Numbered from the stretch's first letter, positions 45,432-60,200 are shown. The stretch: DNA of 64,000 bases from Paramyrothecium sp. XJ0827 (GCA_020881915.1 JAJFPB010000002.1:4599001-4663000); one strand, 5' to 3'. Translations and numbers: made by a program. Notes: a model not told the origin generated them from the sequence alone.

Positions 45432-46021
45432 GGCTCACATAGAAGAGGGCGCTTTGGTTTCGGAACGCGTCATGGAAATGTCAGCGAAAAGGTATTTTCT
45501 TCGGAACCGAGGATTAAGATGTTGATGGCCATTGCAGTTGGGCATCTTTGCGGGGCAAACGTCTCGTAGGGCGAGCGGAAGCGCTGAAATTATCCCCGCA
45601 ACTGGGCGCTTGCGGGGCCAATAGAATCAAACACCAAGAAAGGTCAATCGCATGACTCATCATTCTGCGTTTAAGAGGCAACGTCGCCGCCTGTGATAGG
45701 ATGTTATATCCTTGACTTGTCGCTAGTAAGCATAGTTGCCGGCAGTAGCTTCACATGGGTCCGCCGTAGAGGCGGCTTCAGCCGTTGCCCAAGACTTGGT
45801 GTGGGGCGGGACCGAGCAAATGTGGGCATTCTTAAGAAAGCTCAAATCAAAGTGACGTCGGAACAGCTCCAGACCTGCCAGCTCTCGATCAACAATGTCA
45901 TCAGCATAGCTGTACGTCGTTCCTTAAGTTTCAGGCAGGGATCGTCAGTGGAAACGTCAGCGGGCAGTCGTTCGGAGGAAAATGAGTTGATCTGCTGGTC
46001 TTAATGTGCTCCATCCTAAAC
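45432..46021. other. Intergenic region between receptor pseudogene and transposon
   Basis: Promoter side of the receptor and probably one end of the transposon. I looked for terminal inverted repeats matching 47.85-48.05 kb and could not identify a convincing pair. Confidence 0.45.
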
Positions 46022-47834
46022 TTAAAAATTCATCGTATTCTTTGACCTATCGTGCCACTCTACCTGTTCAGGCCACGTCCATACTGCAGGCCCTAAAGCG
46101 CTGATCTCTTGTTCGCCGTCCGCCGCCTGCGTTGCCCACGCTGCTTCTGGTTCTGGCGCATGCATCGCTGCTGCAGCGCTCTTCCACTTCCGAACGCGGT
46201 TTCTCCCGCTCGAGAGAGTTACGGGCGACTTTGCATGATGCCCAGATGCCTTAGGCTTTCTCGCAGCCCTCTTCCCCTTAGCTTCTCTTGAGGCCCTTTT
46301 AACCTCTTTCTCCCTTTCTTTCCTTGCGCGGTCTGCTCGAGCCCTTGAGAGGTCCCTCGTAACTCATAACCCTCGCCGTCCCCAGTACCTCCGACTTTGT
46401 TGATCGACGAACCTTGGCTTCGTTGTTCATATTTATCAGAAACTGGTTACGTTCACGAAGAAGGGCACGCTCAGTAAAGGATAGCTGTGCAGCATTGGTA
46501 AGCTTCTGTACATGCTTCTGTAGACGGAGTTTGTTTGTCTCGTTCAATAAACAGACATCCTGTTGGATCAACTTCTGTAGTGACATAACAGCTCCTGCCG
46601 ACGCCGGCGTTGAAGGAGTTCGCGACACGTGATCGTGCACAGAGGAGTCTACACTCCTCTCGTGGGCCATTGGGGCAATCCACAGTGCAGGGGGCTTCAT
46701 GATGTCACAAAGGACCTTGTCTGGGTTGAATGGGAACAGGCCAGCCTTGGCCCATCCAGCTCGTATGTTCCTAGGCGTGAGCGCTTGATCCCGTGCAGGA
46801 CTGTATAGATAGATGAAATGTTCCTTGCCGACCGTTCCCACGCATCCCCGTTCAAGTCGCTCGACTTGATCGCGGTAGGCCACCTTTAGTGGTCCGAAAA
46901 GCGAGATGTCATAGGGTTGAAGTTTATGGGACGTGTGAGATGGCAGGTGGCATAGGATGATGTTGTTTTTGAAACAGAACTCCAAAATCTCGAGGGTCTC
47001 GTAGGTCCCGAAACCGTCGCATATTAGTACACGTGGCTTCTGATTAGCGCGTTCTTTCGTTTGAGGATCAAAATAAAGCTTCAGCCATTGTAAGCTGAGA
47101 AATGAGTTGGTATAACCTTTCTCGGAGTAGGCGTAGTGCCACCCAGGAGTAGGGTGTTTAATCCAATTGGCTCGATGTGTCGATGCGGGCCAGATGATCA
47201 TCGGATTCAGATACTTCCCGTCGCCACTCACGCATTCGATAGCCGTAACCGTGGTTCGCTTGACACGTGCGCCTCGATAGCCTTGTGGATTCTCCTTGCT
47301 AACGAGGACTTTTATAGAGTTAGGCTTGGACAGCGTGACTCCAGTTTCATCCATATTGTACACGTTCTCTTGCAGGACATCCGGATCCTCAAGCACTTTG
47401 TTAATCGCCTCAAACCAGTAGATCACCTTATTGCGGATATCGTAATGGTTCCAGTCCAGTGCTCGACTTCATCTGGCTTGGAGTTCTGGATGGCGTTTGC
47501 AAAAGGATTGAGGCCATTTTTTTCCAGGCGGCTTACTTGGTCTGTCGGTCGGGGTCCGTCGTTGTCTGGCAAGACTGAACGCGATCAAGCCTACATGTTT
47601 GATCCGGACCGAACGCCCGAGGGTATCTTGTTGCACCAAAAACTTAACAAGAGCCTTTTCCTCCCATGGGTGGAGATACTATTGGCTTTGGGCTTTCTCT
47701 TCGATCGATCGTCGGCCACGTGCACGATGTTGGAGGGTAGTACGCGCGACATCACTGTGGTCAGCCAAAGCACGAAATGAGCTACGCACACCAAGGCGAG
47801 AGGTTTGTGCCAGTACCTGACTGGCTTTGTCCAT
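46022..47834 (-). pseudogene. pogo/Fot1-like (Tc1-mariner superfamily) transposase, three lesions
   Basis: One reading frame runs from ATG 47834 through a psq-type helix-turn-helix (SFRALADHSDVARTTLQHRA), a CENP-B-like DNA-binding domain (YLHPWEEKALVKFL ... VRIKHVGLIAFSLARQR) and the DDE_1 nuclease. The acidic triad is intact: Asp162 in NMDETGV, Asp273 in ICDGFGTYET and Asp309 in HTSHKLQPYDISLF. A Lys/Arg-rich tail ends at 46022. Lesions are a TAG at 47681-47679, a TGA at 47471-47469 and a frameshift near 46300 in an A/G-rich run, after which the tail continues in the next frame. Both stops are what C-to-T change would make of Gln and Arg codons. About 603 codons in all, full length for the family. 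Cut-and-paste elements of this kind insert at TA. Confidence 0.9.
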
Positions 47835-48540
47835 GATGTTTGGTATGACTGGTGACAATGAACAACGGACGACTTTTCGAAAGATTCACGAGGCGGAACT
47901 AGGCAGCAGTGCTTGCGTAATGGTGGAACCTTCTTGAAAGGGTACCTGAAGTGAAAAGGGGGCACAGTGTGCCATTCGAGATCTCGGCTTCGGAAAATCA
48001 GTCATCCGCGTTCTTCGTTCTGATGCTAGTCAAATTGGGTGATATATGGATTCAAATGTATTAATTGTCATGGTGTAATGCCATTAATCGTCCCTTTACA
48101 GTAACCATAAGGCTATCGATGACTTCTCAGTGCTATATTTGAGTTAAAGGCCTTAGAAACTATCACTTATTCAATATTTAAATAGTCGAATGCTTTGTGG
48201 GAGGCTTCTAGGAGACTGCGTTAGAATACCACTTAGATAGGGCGCTATTTACCCGAGGCCATTACGCATCAGGCCTGCAATAATTGTTCTTAAGACTTGC
48301 CAGAGAAGCGCGGGAGTGGCATAATAATAGAGTTTACGTGGAACCGAGAAATTTCATTTATATATATGCGGTTTAGATTGAATTAAAAGTAAAGTACCTG
48401 CATTTTGGCTTGGCACGGAGGGTGGCTTGTGATGTAGGGACGGATGTTAGTGGCTTTAGTGGGTGATTGTGCTGAGAAAAGTAGCTATCTTGACGATGCT
48501 TTAGGTACCACATTTCGCCCTAACCTTCCTTTGCAACTAC
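47835..48540. other. Transposon flank and border of the AT-rich block
   Basis: Normal base composition ends at about 48.54 kb. The stretch holds the mutated copy of the 63-bp repeat and no ORF I trust. Confidence 0.5.
48387..48449 (+). repeat. 63-bp dispersed repeat, mutated copy
   Basis: Counterpart of 40059-40121 (opposite strand), changed mainly by C to T and G to A. It lies just outside the AT-rich block. Confidence 0.75.
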
Positions 48541-48743
48541 TAAGAATTAGTAGCCGGTTCGAAAGCAATTGCAGCTATATAAAATAGTAAGGTAGCTAGT
48601 ATTTTCCTTATTTAATCTTTAGATAATAAATTTAAAGTTATAGATAGCTACCTATATAAGAAGATTAAAGAATAATTTATCTCTGGAGCCATAGGCTCCT
48701 TCTGGAGGAAGCATTAAGAATTTTTATAGGGGGAAGTTATAGA

Positions 48744-48835
48744 GCCTAGATACCCTATAATGGAATTCCTTATAGGGCATCTACTAACTAATATAGGACC
48801 TATGTTTATATGGACCTATAAGGGTAGATACCACT
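48744..48835 (+). repeat. 92-bp dispersed repeat, RIP-mutated copy
   Basis: Gapless match to the reverse complement of 33534-33625, with only C-to-T and G-to-A differences. It places known transposon-fragment sequence at the start of the AT-rich block. Confidence 0.88.
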
Positions 48836-51800
48836 GTGCTGTAGTAGCTACTAATAAATTTTATATATTATATAAAAATATATTTATTCCTTCTTAAATA
48901 TAAAGCTTTAGAATATACTATTAGGGGGAACTAGAATAGTATATATATATACTAATTAAGTAAATATAGAAGAATTACTTTCTATTATATTCTAACCCTC
49001 CTAGGAAGGTATTACCTAGATTAATATCCTACTATAGGAAGTAAAGATAATAAGATAGGTAATTCTAGATTAGTTTAAAGAAAGGGGTAATCTATTCTTA
49101 TTTATAACTTAAGAAGGCTATAGCTATTAGGCTAGCTATACTATGCCCTAATATTATATATCCTAAACTCTTTAATTACTATTTTCTTCCTTCTTTAAGT
49201 TTTATTAGCTTAGATTATTTTAATTAAAAAGTAGTAATAGTTATATAGTACTAATTTATAAAGATTAATCTTTTATTATCTAAGAATATTTCTATATATA
49301 AGACTAATAAGCTTCTAAGATCTTCTAAGCTAATCTTAGTAATAAACTATATTAACTCTTATATTCTTCTTAATAATTTATAGCTACTAAATAAAGTTAA
49401 AATAATTACTACCTAAATAATAAAGAATAAGAATATCTTCCTAAGTTATAATTAATAAAAGACTACTCTAAGATATATTATAACCCCGGAGATTACTTAA
49501 GTACTTATATTAGAAGTGAATAAACTTAGTTATAATATTAAAATAGATTAAGGATTAAAGTAAATACTCTAGTAAATTATTTTTATCTTAGTCTATATAA
49601 GAGTCTTATATAATAGCTAAAATATAAGTACTAAAAGAGTTAATGGGCTTAAACTAATAAAGATATAAGATTAAACTATCTTAATTATATAGTATTATTA
49701 GAATAAGATATATAATAAGTAGAGTTATAAGTAGTATAGTATTACCTTTTTAGTACTTTAATACTACTATAAATATCTTATCTTTATTTAAGAGTAATTT
49801 AGTAGGACTTTCTTACTCTAGGATTACTTTACTTACTATTACTAGAATAAATCTAGATAAAATATAGGATATTATTATAGATTAAATAAAATATAATACT
49901 AGGGATGTAATTACTAACTCTAGAATATAAATAGTAAGAAGGACTAAGTATCTTACTCTTATTATCTACCTAGAGCAAAACCTATATACTCTCTATAGTA
50001 ATAACTATTATTTTATTTTAAATAAAGTATCTAATTAATAGGCTATTAATATCTATACTTATTAAGTAATTAGATAAAAGATTATAATAATATCTAAGAG
50101 GATTAGTATAATTAAGTATTATATATTAAATTATAACTAATATTATAAGCTTATTAACTAAGATAAGCTATCTTTTATTAATAGTAATAATATATAATTC
50201 CTTAAACTATAATACTTACTAGTGATTTTTATTAGGAATAAGGATATATAGACTGAAGGTATAAATATTACTAATAATAAAAAAGCCGGATATAGACTTC
50301 TAAATAAGTACCCTATAATTATAGAAGTAAGGAAATATATAACTTTAGTAATTATATATATTTAGTTATTTACCCTAATTTATCTAAGGAATTTCAATTA
50401 TATTATTTATATAAAGATATAGTAATATTACTTACTATCTTTTAGTAGCTACTAAGAACTAAGCTAGAAGATATTTAGGCTTTAATATTTCCCTAAGTCT
50501 AGAAAAGTAATTACTACTTATTATCTTAATAAGAACCTCTTATATTTAATAATCTTACTATAATTTATATATAAGTAAATAATAGAAAAAATCCTTAGGG
50601 GATAGTAATAAAGTAATATACTAAAGTATTTTAAGGGGTAAAATTTAGATATAGTATTATAGTAAAGCCTAATAGAAAGTAATTAAAATAGTTCTTCTTA
50701 GAATAATTAAGAAATTAGTAATCTAGATTAGATATATAGAAGATAATATATACCTTTTTAAATATTAAGATATTCTATTACTATTGGCTTTTATTTTATA
50801 AAAGGTATAAATAGGAACTTTAACTAGAGATAAATTAATATATAGTCCTATATAAGGGGGGAGAAGCAGTTTTATATTTAGTACCTAATATAGAAAGTAA
50901 TTAAGTCTATAGTAGAGCCTAACTTATTTATTATAAAGGATTTAAGTATAATATAGTATTTATAGTTAAGTATAAGTAAATCCTATAAATAATTTAATTA
51001 TATACCTACTTAGTACCTCTTTAGTATTAACTTTAATATATAAATATCTTAATTAAGTATACCCCTCTAATAAGTAATTATTAAAATATATTTACTTAAA
51101 TATTATCTTTACTACCTTAAAAGATTATTATAAATAAACTAATAATCTATAATAGTTATTAAATTATATATAGGCTTAATTAGCTTAGTAAACTTAAGTC
51201 CCTTATTATCTATAAGTACTACTAGTTTATTATCTAGGAATACTTATATAGATATATTTAATATAAATAAAGAGAAGATTATTAGACTTATAGTCCCTAA
51301 TTTATCTTTATTTAATTAGTAGCCCTATAGAATCTAATAAAGATTTTACTATTCCCTAGCTTAGAAATAAAGTATAAGAAGATTATTTTATAAAGTAGTT
51401 AATAATAGTATAGAGGTAACTCCAAGTTTATAAATTTCTATTTATTTCTAACTAAGGTATTTATATTTATATTAAATAAATCTTTTAGAAATAGTATTAA
51501 AATATATAGAGATCTACTTACTATAAGGGCTTAAGATCTATTCCCTAAACTAAAGGTTTATAGGTCTATTATCTATAATATATAGAATATACTATCTATA
51601 TTAATTTACCTTTTTAAAAATATTATAATAAAATAGTTCTTAAGATAATTATTTTAAAGTAAGTAGTAGATTTAGTATAGAGAAAGTAAAGTAAATATTA
51701 GTTTTATCTTTTATATATTATTAGTTATCTCTATATTTATAAACTATAATAGAGGCCTTACTAGGACCTAATTAATATAAGTTCTTAGTAAATATATATA

Positions 51801-53079
51801 ATATAAAGGATTAATATATTTACTTTATTTCTTATAATATATCTAAATAAGGAAAAAGATATTTATTATAAGATAAAAGAGTATATTAAGTAGAAACCTA
51901 TTTATATATATACCTAGTAGTAAATTACTTAATACTTGCCTTAATTAACTAAGCTTCTTAAGCTATTTATTCTATAAAACTATATAAATTATCTTAGAGA
52001 CTATTATAAGAACTAAAGTAATCTCTTAGATATAATATTAGGCTATTCTTAGAAGTAAAATATAATCTTAAGCTTAAAGATATAATAAAATAATATATTT
52101 ATTAGAAGAGTTAATAGAAAAAGGAGTATAAATTAGTTATATATTTATATCTTCTAATAATAGGTATCTACTAATATAAGTAATTACTTATTTACTCTAA
52201 TAATATATAACTATAAAACTTCTAAGTAAATTTTATATTAGATCTATTCTTTTATAGTATTAATAAAAAAGAAATAATTATAGTATTTCTAAGCTATTAT
52301 CCTATCCTTATATATATACTAGATATTAGCCCCTAAAGGCCGGATTTTACTAGGCTATATAGTTAGTTTTTTATTAAAGTTAGCCCACTTAGTTTATAAA
52401 TAGGCTATAGAAAGTAGTTATAATTTAAACTATTAAGAATTCCTTATATAGGCTTATATAGCTTCTAATAATAACTAAGCTTACCTAGGAAAGTAATAGT
52501 TCTTAAAAGCTTCTATAATCTATTCCTAAGTCTTATTTTACTCCTTTAATACCTATAGATATAATAAGAAATCTTATAGTAATAGTTATAAATTAATATT
52601 AAGAAAGATCTTAAAGAGTAGATTATAAAGACTTTATAATATAGTATAATATACTTATATAGCATTATTTACTACTTAGTGTAGGTTAAGAAGTTATAAA
52701 AGAGAAAGGTTATAAATACTATAGAGAATTTTATTAAAGTAAGTTAAAGTTATATAATAGGAACTAGATTCTATAATTAAAAGGAATTTATAATAAATAA
52801 AAATATGAAGTAAGTAATATATTATACTGAGGCATAGCTTATAGTTAATAAAGAGGTTAGGGTGGGGGATCCTTATTATTAAATATAAGACTGCTATATA
52901 AACAATTAAATAGAAGTAATAGAAACTAAGAAGAGTAATAAAGTCTCTAGACTAAAATTCTAACCAAGTAGGACTATAAATATATAAGAGTTACTAGTAA
53001 TAAGGATCTGCTTTATATAGTGGAGAAGTAGATTGGTTATAGTTATATAAGATAGTATACTAAGCCTCCATTAGTATTA

Positions 53080-53245
53080 ATATTGAACCGGTGGAGGCAG
53101 ACGGTCTCTTGTGATATATTCAGATCAAGATATCCCCCCCCCTGCTTATCCTAGCCCCCAAATTTCTCCCCAAAGTGTGCTAGGTGATACAGACTCAAAC
53201 TTCGCCCAGCCACCAATACCCAACACCTCACAATATACGTAGCTA
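53080..53245. other. Island of ordinary composition inside the AT-rich block
   Basis: About 165 bases with a C9-10 run, many CpA/CpC and few TpA, flanked on both sides by heavily mutated sequence. It looks like single-copy DNA or a late insertion that escaped RIP. No ORF. Confidence 0.65.
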
Positions 53246-56200
53246 GTGGCATTACATTAAGCCTTCTACATACTTAGTCTAATTAATTAAGCTAGTATTA
53301 AAAGGTAGTGGCGTTAAATCGAATAAGGTATGGGAATCCCATATATTCTTCCCGGAGATATACCTAGTAGGAAAGGTTTAGAAGCTCTTTAAAGATAGCT
53401 TTAAAGAAGGTAAAAAGGGTAGAGGCCTGGGATGTTATCTGCAATAGCTGCAGCAATGGCCTAAGTTATACTAATAGAGCCTGGAATTATATAAGAGGTA
53501 TTATATTTATTTCTGGAGATATTTACTAGAGGAGGGTAGATAATTACTAAGAATTAACTTAGTGGCTCCTTTAAAAAGGTAGCTATAAGCTCTAAGACTA
53601 TAGGGATTAAACTACCTAATATATTTATAATTATATATAAGGCGAAGTTTACTAGCTAGTAAGAAGATATTTATCTTGCTACTATATAATATTTCCTACT
53701 TCTACTTCTACTTATTAAAGACTTAATTAAAAAGGTTTAGTATACTAGTAATCTTCTAGTACTATCTTTTCTCTTAAGAGGCTAAAATTCCTTAGATATA
53801 CTTAATATCCTATTTACACCTAAGTATACCCCTTCTTACTTATAAAGCAAGCTAGTACTTATTATAGCTAATAGCGTAGGTATACCTTTAAATAAAAAGG
53901 AATATAAAAATATAGAATAGGTAGGAAGTAAGTTAGAGCTCTCTGTAGTATGTTAAATTTACCTAGAAAATTTAAAGAAATCCGAGCTATATAGAAATAC
54001 AGCCCTTTATTCTAAGGTAATAAAGTAAGTATATAGACCGCCTAGCTAGTATCTTCAGGGCTCTAGCCAGATTATTATTGCCCTTAAGCTAAGGCTACTA
54101 AGGTAGTAATAATGTAGGGGTTCTTAATAATATTTGCCCTACTAACTGGATTAATAATAAGCGTGGAATTGCGCTGGTATATATTAATGGAATCTTATTG
54201 CTATATATTAATTATTATGAGATCTAGAAAGGCAAGAAGTGGCGCGGACTTGCGATCCTTGCTATATGTACTATATATTTTAACTTTAGCTGCCTTAATA
54301 CCACTAAGATAAAGCGGCAAGGTATATAATTAAATATATATACCTCACTCCTTTATAAGCTATTACAAGACTACTAACTTATAGAGTTACTTGCTATAAC
54401 TTGATAGTTCTTTGGAGGTAAATTTCAGGGCTATTTTTAATATATCTATTTCTCCTACTTAATACTTTATAATCTCTAACTTAATTTCCTTTGCCTTAGT
54501 AGACTCAAAGGTATAGTCTAATATTATTAAGTATATATTAGTCCATTAAATAGGGGTAATATATAATTATTTTTGATCTCACAATAATAGGTCAACCGGG
54601 GGAGGCTTAGATATAGACCGCTGCAATTAATTAGGCGGAATTATTAGAGTATTAGGAGGGCGGAGGTATTTTAATAATATTGCGATTTTGCTATTATATA
54701 TTCGCTTCCTCGTAGGACTTTATATGCTATCTATAGTTATATAGTTCGTAAAAGATAAGGTAGCGACTAGTAGAGATTAATACCGGCAAAATAGCCATAG
54801 ATAGCCTTATTACTCTAAATATAGCTATAAGTAGTAGTATTAATTTATATAATTACTAAGGGTAGGGCACTTTATAGGTGCCTAATAATGCCCAAGTAGC
54901 TAGAATACTATTAAATAAGCAACAAGGCTTATGCGAGGTAATGGGATAACTATGCCCTAAAATTTATATTAAATCCGAACTTAATATAAGGCCATATTAC
55001 TTATATACTGCAAATTCCGCCGAAGATCTTATAAGACTCTTTATCTAATATAGAGGAATATAAGTACTATTATATCTTAGTAAAGACAAACTTAGAAAGC
55101 CCGCAAGTTACTAGGATAAGTAATACTTAGTTATTTATTAAACTTATATTAATCCTAATAAGGACTTCTTATTAGTTCTTAAAGATAAGCATAGTACTAA
55201 TTACCCTATCTATAGTAAATCCAGTACTTAGGAAATTAATAAGACCTAAATAGAGGCTTTTTTAGTAATGAACCTAGACCGAATATTTACTAGTACCAAG
55301 CGCAACCTATTATATCTTAAATGTGGGATATTCTGGGCTACTTTAGCTCGAGCTATTAGTTATAGTAATACTATAAGGACTTATCTAAAACATAAGAGAA
55401 TATAAATAGTATATATAGGGTATATTAGTACTATGATTGCAGTAGCTAGGTTATTCTTACTAATATAGATATTATTTAACTTCGAAATTAAAATATATAA
55501 GCTTAATAATAATAAATTAGAGCAATAGTATAACTAGCGTAAGGAGATTACCTTTAATATTATAGCAAGTTTTATAAGATATATACTATACCTTTGCCTT
55601 AAAATACCTTTAAACTTATTTAGGGAAGTATAAATTTAAATAGAATAGAATATTATGACCGCTAATATTACTAAATAGTAGGTTATAGCCGAGGATAATA
55701 GAGGTATTTGCTTAATGTAGCGTATAGGGGATAGTTAGGTAAAGAAGCATAGATATCTTGCCTTACTAGAAGTAAAAAGAGGGTTTAAAGACCTCGAAGT
55801 TAATATAAGAACTAGATCCTATGAACCTATTACTTTAAAAAAATATCTTATTTAGTATCTTAGTGAGGCTATTATTATATGGAAAGCAAATAAAGTATTA
55901 TTTAATAATAGGTAAAGACTTTAATTAATTAAGTATAGAAGGATAATAATAAGCTAATAGTATTCTCCTTATAGCCTAGATAAGTACCTATATATACTTG
56001 TTCTACTTTAGATTTAGATATAACTACATGGAATACTTAGATATATCTAATAAATAAATATAACTGCAATTAGTTAATAATAATAGAAAGGATATATTTG
56101 CCTACATATAAAAAACTTAATAGCTTAATCTCTAAATACCGGAATGTAAATAAATTGCCCTTTATTATATCTTAGCTATCCTAAGAAGCCATTTAGCTAG

Positions 56201-57054
56201 TAGGAATAGGGGCAATAAGAGAGATAAGGACTCTAATTAGTTTAAATAACTAGTATAATTAGTAAGTATATTATTTATAAAGCCTCGCTTATAGAAACCA
56301 ATAGAAGTAGTAAAAAAGGTGATGGTTTAATTAGTGGCATTAGGTGTGCTATAAGAAGCCACTATATTACTAAAAATAGATATATGAAACTATATTAAAA
56401 CTAAAATCTAGTATAAAACAAACTAGAAAATACTGCCTTATGTCTCTTTATAACTAAGCTCTAAGAAGTAATATATCTATTCTCCGGGGGGTTCAGGCTT
56501 ACCTACTTATTAGCTTTATTCTAGATTATTTAAGTACCTTTTGCTAGATCTATCTAACTGCTTCTCCAGTACATATATAATATAAGTTGGCTGTAATTAT
56601 TCTACTTATATTCCTTTAGTTTTTTAATAGTTTAGTCTAGGTAGCTAAAGAGGTTATAGTTTCTGGGCTTATTATTTATAACCCTATTAGAATATATTAA
56701 GGGACGTAGGTAGAAGGCCACCTATTTCTTTGCTGCACGTAGGATTATCTTATTGCCTTAATCTAACCGAATCTAAGTGCCTTTCTATATAATATAAGAT
56801 ATTATATTACCTGCGTTATTATACTTATGCTCCTTTATATTATTAATAAGCTAATTCTTATTATAGAAGCTATTGTTTCTTACTAGTATGGTTTTGCTTA
56901 TTTTTTAGTTACTTTTCTTTTTATTCTTTATTATATTAGGTTACTTTAATAAGGTTTATGGCTTTACAAAAGCTAAGATAATTATAAGATATATCCCTTA
57001 AGTAATCTTAAGTAACTTACTAGTTTCCTTAGCGTAGTTAAGACCTATCTAAAG

Positions 57055-57216
57055 ACTCTTAGGCACTCCATCTTAAATAAACCCCTTAGGTAAGATTAAT
57101 AACATTAGAGCCACTAGAGGCTTCTTGGTTGTAGTACTCTTAGGCATTATGTCCTGAATAAGCCCCTTAGGTAAGGTTGGCAATATTAGAGCCACCGGAG
57201 GCTTCTTATTTGTAGC
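57055..57216. repeat. 81-bp tandem repeat, two units
   Basis: Units start at 57055 and 57136; both contain CCCCTTAGGTAAG and ATTAGAGCCAC followed by GAGGCTTCTT. The period is 27 codons, and on the minus strand both units read through a similar 27-residue pattern interrupted at matching TAA codons that could derive from CAA. It is probably the relic of a protein repeat. Confidence 0.7.
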
Positions 57217-60200
57217 ACTCTCTAAGATCTACTTAATGGTTACTAGATTATTATCTAAGTTACTATAATACTAAGAAACTAAAGAGGGAACTTAAGGTTA
57301 CTTAATCTTAGTTATATTATAGCTAAATATAACTCTCTTAGTTACTATTTTAGATAGTTAGTAATGTTTTTAGATAAAGATAAGTTAAGGAGAAAGATTT
57401 AGATTATATAGGCTAAAGATTTTAAAGAGATAGCTTGCGGAAGGCTAGGCTTTTTATATCTAGGACTATATAATCTAGCCACCCGGCTTAAGTAGGCCAA
57501 GATTTAGGGCTAAGTAAAATTCACATTAGTAGTTTAAAGGTAATATATAATACTTTCCAAAAAGATAGATGCTAGAGGCCTTACCTACTTCTAGATTAAC
57601 TAAGCCCTATTAGCTATAGTAAAGATCTAGGTCAGAGGCAGGAAGCCTTTAAATAGTTATATATTAGTTAAAGGAGTCCCCCTGAGGCATAAATAATAAC
57701 CAAATATACCTTAGAAAGGGCCTAGCCTGGCCTTTGGTATCTGATATTACTTCTGAGCTTTAAATAGCTAAGAGACCACTAGTACTATCTTAAGGTACAA
57801 GCAATTATAAAAAAAGATCAGGCTAGATAATATCTTATGGATTTAATGAACCTAGTATAAACCAAAAATAGAGTAATACTTAATTATAGCCTAGCTGCAA
57901 TTATTGGCAAGTACTTAAAGTTAGTGGAATTAGATAATAATACTAAGTGATTACCTATAATAAAGTAATAATAGCTTTATATAGCTAAATAGCCATTAGT
58001 TTAGTCTCTTTAGGTAAGGCCTTAGCCTTTGCATTATAGGTAAGACTCTTAAGAAAGCACAAATATATAATAGTCTTATTAAAGGCCGCAGCTAAAGCCC
58101 TAGTAGATTAAAGTAAAAGTAACTAATAAGAATAATTAGTAGTTATTACTATACTTTAGTAGGAGGCTCCTAAGCTATATCCTTAGTTAAAGAGGCTATA
58201 TAAAGTATGTGATGGTTTAAGTCTTATAATCTATATAATTTAAGGGATAAAATTAGATTAAATTATAGTTAGAGTAATGCAGTAAGAGGATAAGATTACA
58301 TCTTGGGCTAGTAAATATGGAGCTCTAAGAAGAGGTTGGCTAACTAATAAGGTCGTCTTATAAGAACCTTAACCAGCGCCTAATATAAAGGGTGTTTTGG
58401 TCTATATTAGGCACTTATCTCATCTACTAATAATACCTGAACCATGGAGGAAAATATAATATAGATAGATGATTATAGACCTGTAATTATAATAATAGGA
58501 GAACGCCGTAGCCTTCTTAAAAGACCTAAGGATCTAGCTATAGCCTATTATTATTTGATATAAATTATTCTTATGGGGCTGCCCTGGCTGACTTAGTTTT
58601 ACCCTTGTAGACCCTTAATATGGCTATATCTTAAGAGCTAGATTATTATATTAGCTATAAGATAATCTAGGTTAGGAGAGTATAAAAAGCTTTCTTTTTT
58701 ACTTATATCTACTTAAATTATTTAGTTTTATATCTTATTATATTAATCTTTAGATACCCTTACTACACTTTTATTTCCTAAGAATACTATAGAGTTCCTA
58801 CATTCTTTATTTAGCTAAAATAATACTTCAGCAAACTGCATATAATAAAATTAATATAAATAAGGCTACTAGGTATAATATAATGGTTATATAGCAGGCC
58901 GGCTCAAGGGTATTAAAGATAGTATGGAGTATATTAAAAAGCTCCTTAAAGAGTAGCTCAGAAGAGGAAATAGTACTTACTTAAGTAATATCCTTTCTCC
59001 TTTTAATATTATCCCCTTACTGGAATACTAAGAGATATCTATAAATAGGAGATTATATATAGAAGGTAAATAGACTTTTAAAGCTACCCCATTTAAAGCC
59101 CTAAATACCTCTCCTACTGGTTTCTATAACTTTATAGCTGCCTCTGCCCTAAATGGCAAGGTAGAAAATAGTTATAATAGAAATTTAGATATAACCTCTA
59201 ATAGTATAGAAAGTATAATAAACCTTATATAGTATATTATAAATAAATAGGAGTACTTATAACCTATGCCCTTAAGAGCTTATTTTTATAAGCTTTAGAC
59301 TTTAGTATAGGGAGTAGATTAAGTAGATACTACTTATAAACTAGGGTCTACTAGCTCCCCAGTAATTCTTCTTGATTTAGATAAAGCTCCTAATAAAGCT
59401 TCTAAGATAAAAAAAATCAAGGAAAGCCCGCAAAGTGATTTAGATAATAAATATAAGCTATAGGTATATATTATCTCTGAACCAGAGCCGGCGTAGAATA
59501 AACCACATCCTAAGATATATAATAAGATAGTATCTTATCTTAGCTTACTAATTAAGATAAAAAGAAAACCAAAAGTTACTATTTAAAGCTTAGTAAAGAA
59601 AGCAAAATATAATAAATCTGGCCTCGTACAAATCAGTCTTTTATAAGTAGAAATAAATAATTAGAGATATACTATTAAGTAGAAGAGAAGAGGAGAGGCA
59701 GGGTAGAAGAATAAAAATAAAGAGTTAATCTCCATTAAGATTAAAAATATTCTTTTTATTAAGATCTTATAGAAAGAATTGCTACAATATGAACTTAAAC
59801 CAAAGGAGGCTAAGGGTATATAGGAAGGAGCTAACTTATTCTTAGAATAGTAGGTCTAAGTTAGTAATAAAGAAGTAAAGACTATACTAGCTATAGGAGA
59901 GTATAGTTAGGTAACTATTATTAAGCCCCTAGAGCTAAATTAAGAATAAATATATTTAATCCTCCAACCCTAGCTCTTTAACTATATATCTAATATATTC
60001 CTTAATTACTTGCCTCCTAATCTATTGCAATAATAGAACTCCATTTACTAGTATTATTTAGATTATAGAAGATAAGATAATATAAGTCTTACTATAAGTA
60101 ATAACTTTAAAGGTAAAGCAATAAAATATTAAAATAGTCTAAATATAAGTTCTAGTTTTATTAATAACTATTTTATCCTAGGATTCTTTAAGAGAAGCTT

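Noticed and set aside
45432..48100. Terminal inverted repeats of the pogo/Fot1-like element
   Set aside because: I compared both flanks by eye and found no convincing inverted pair; several copies would be needed.
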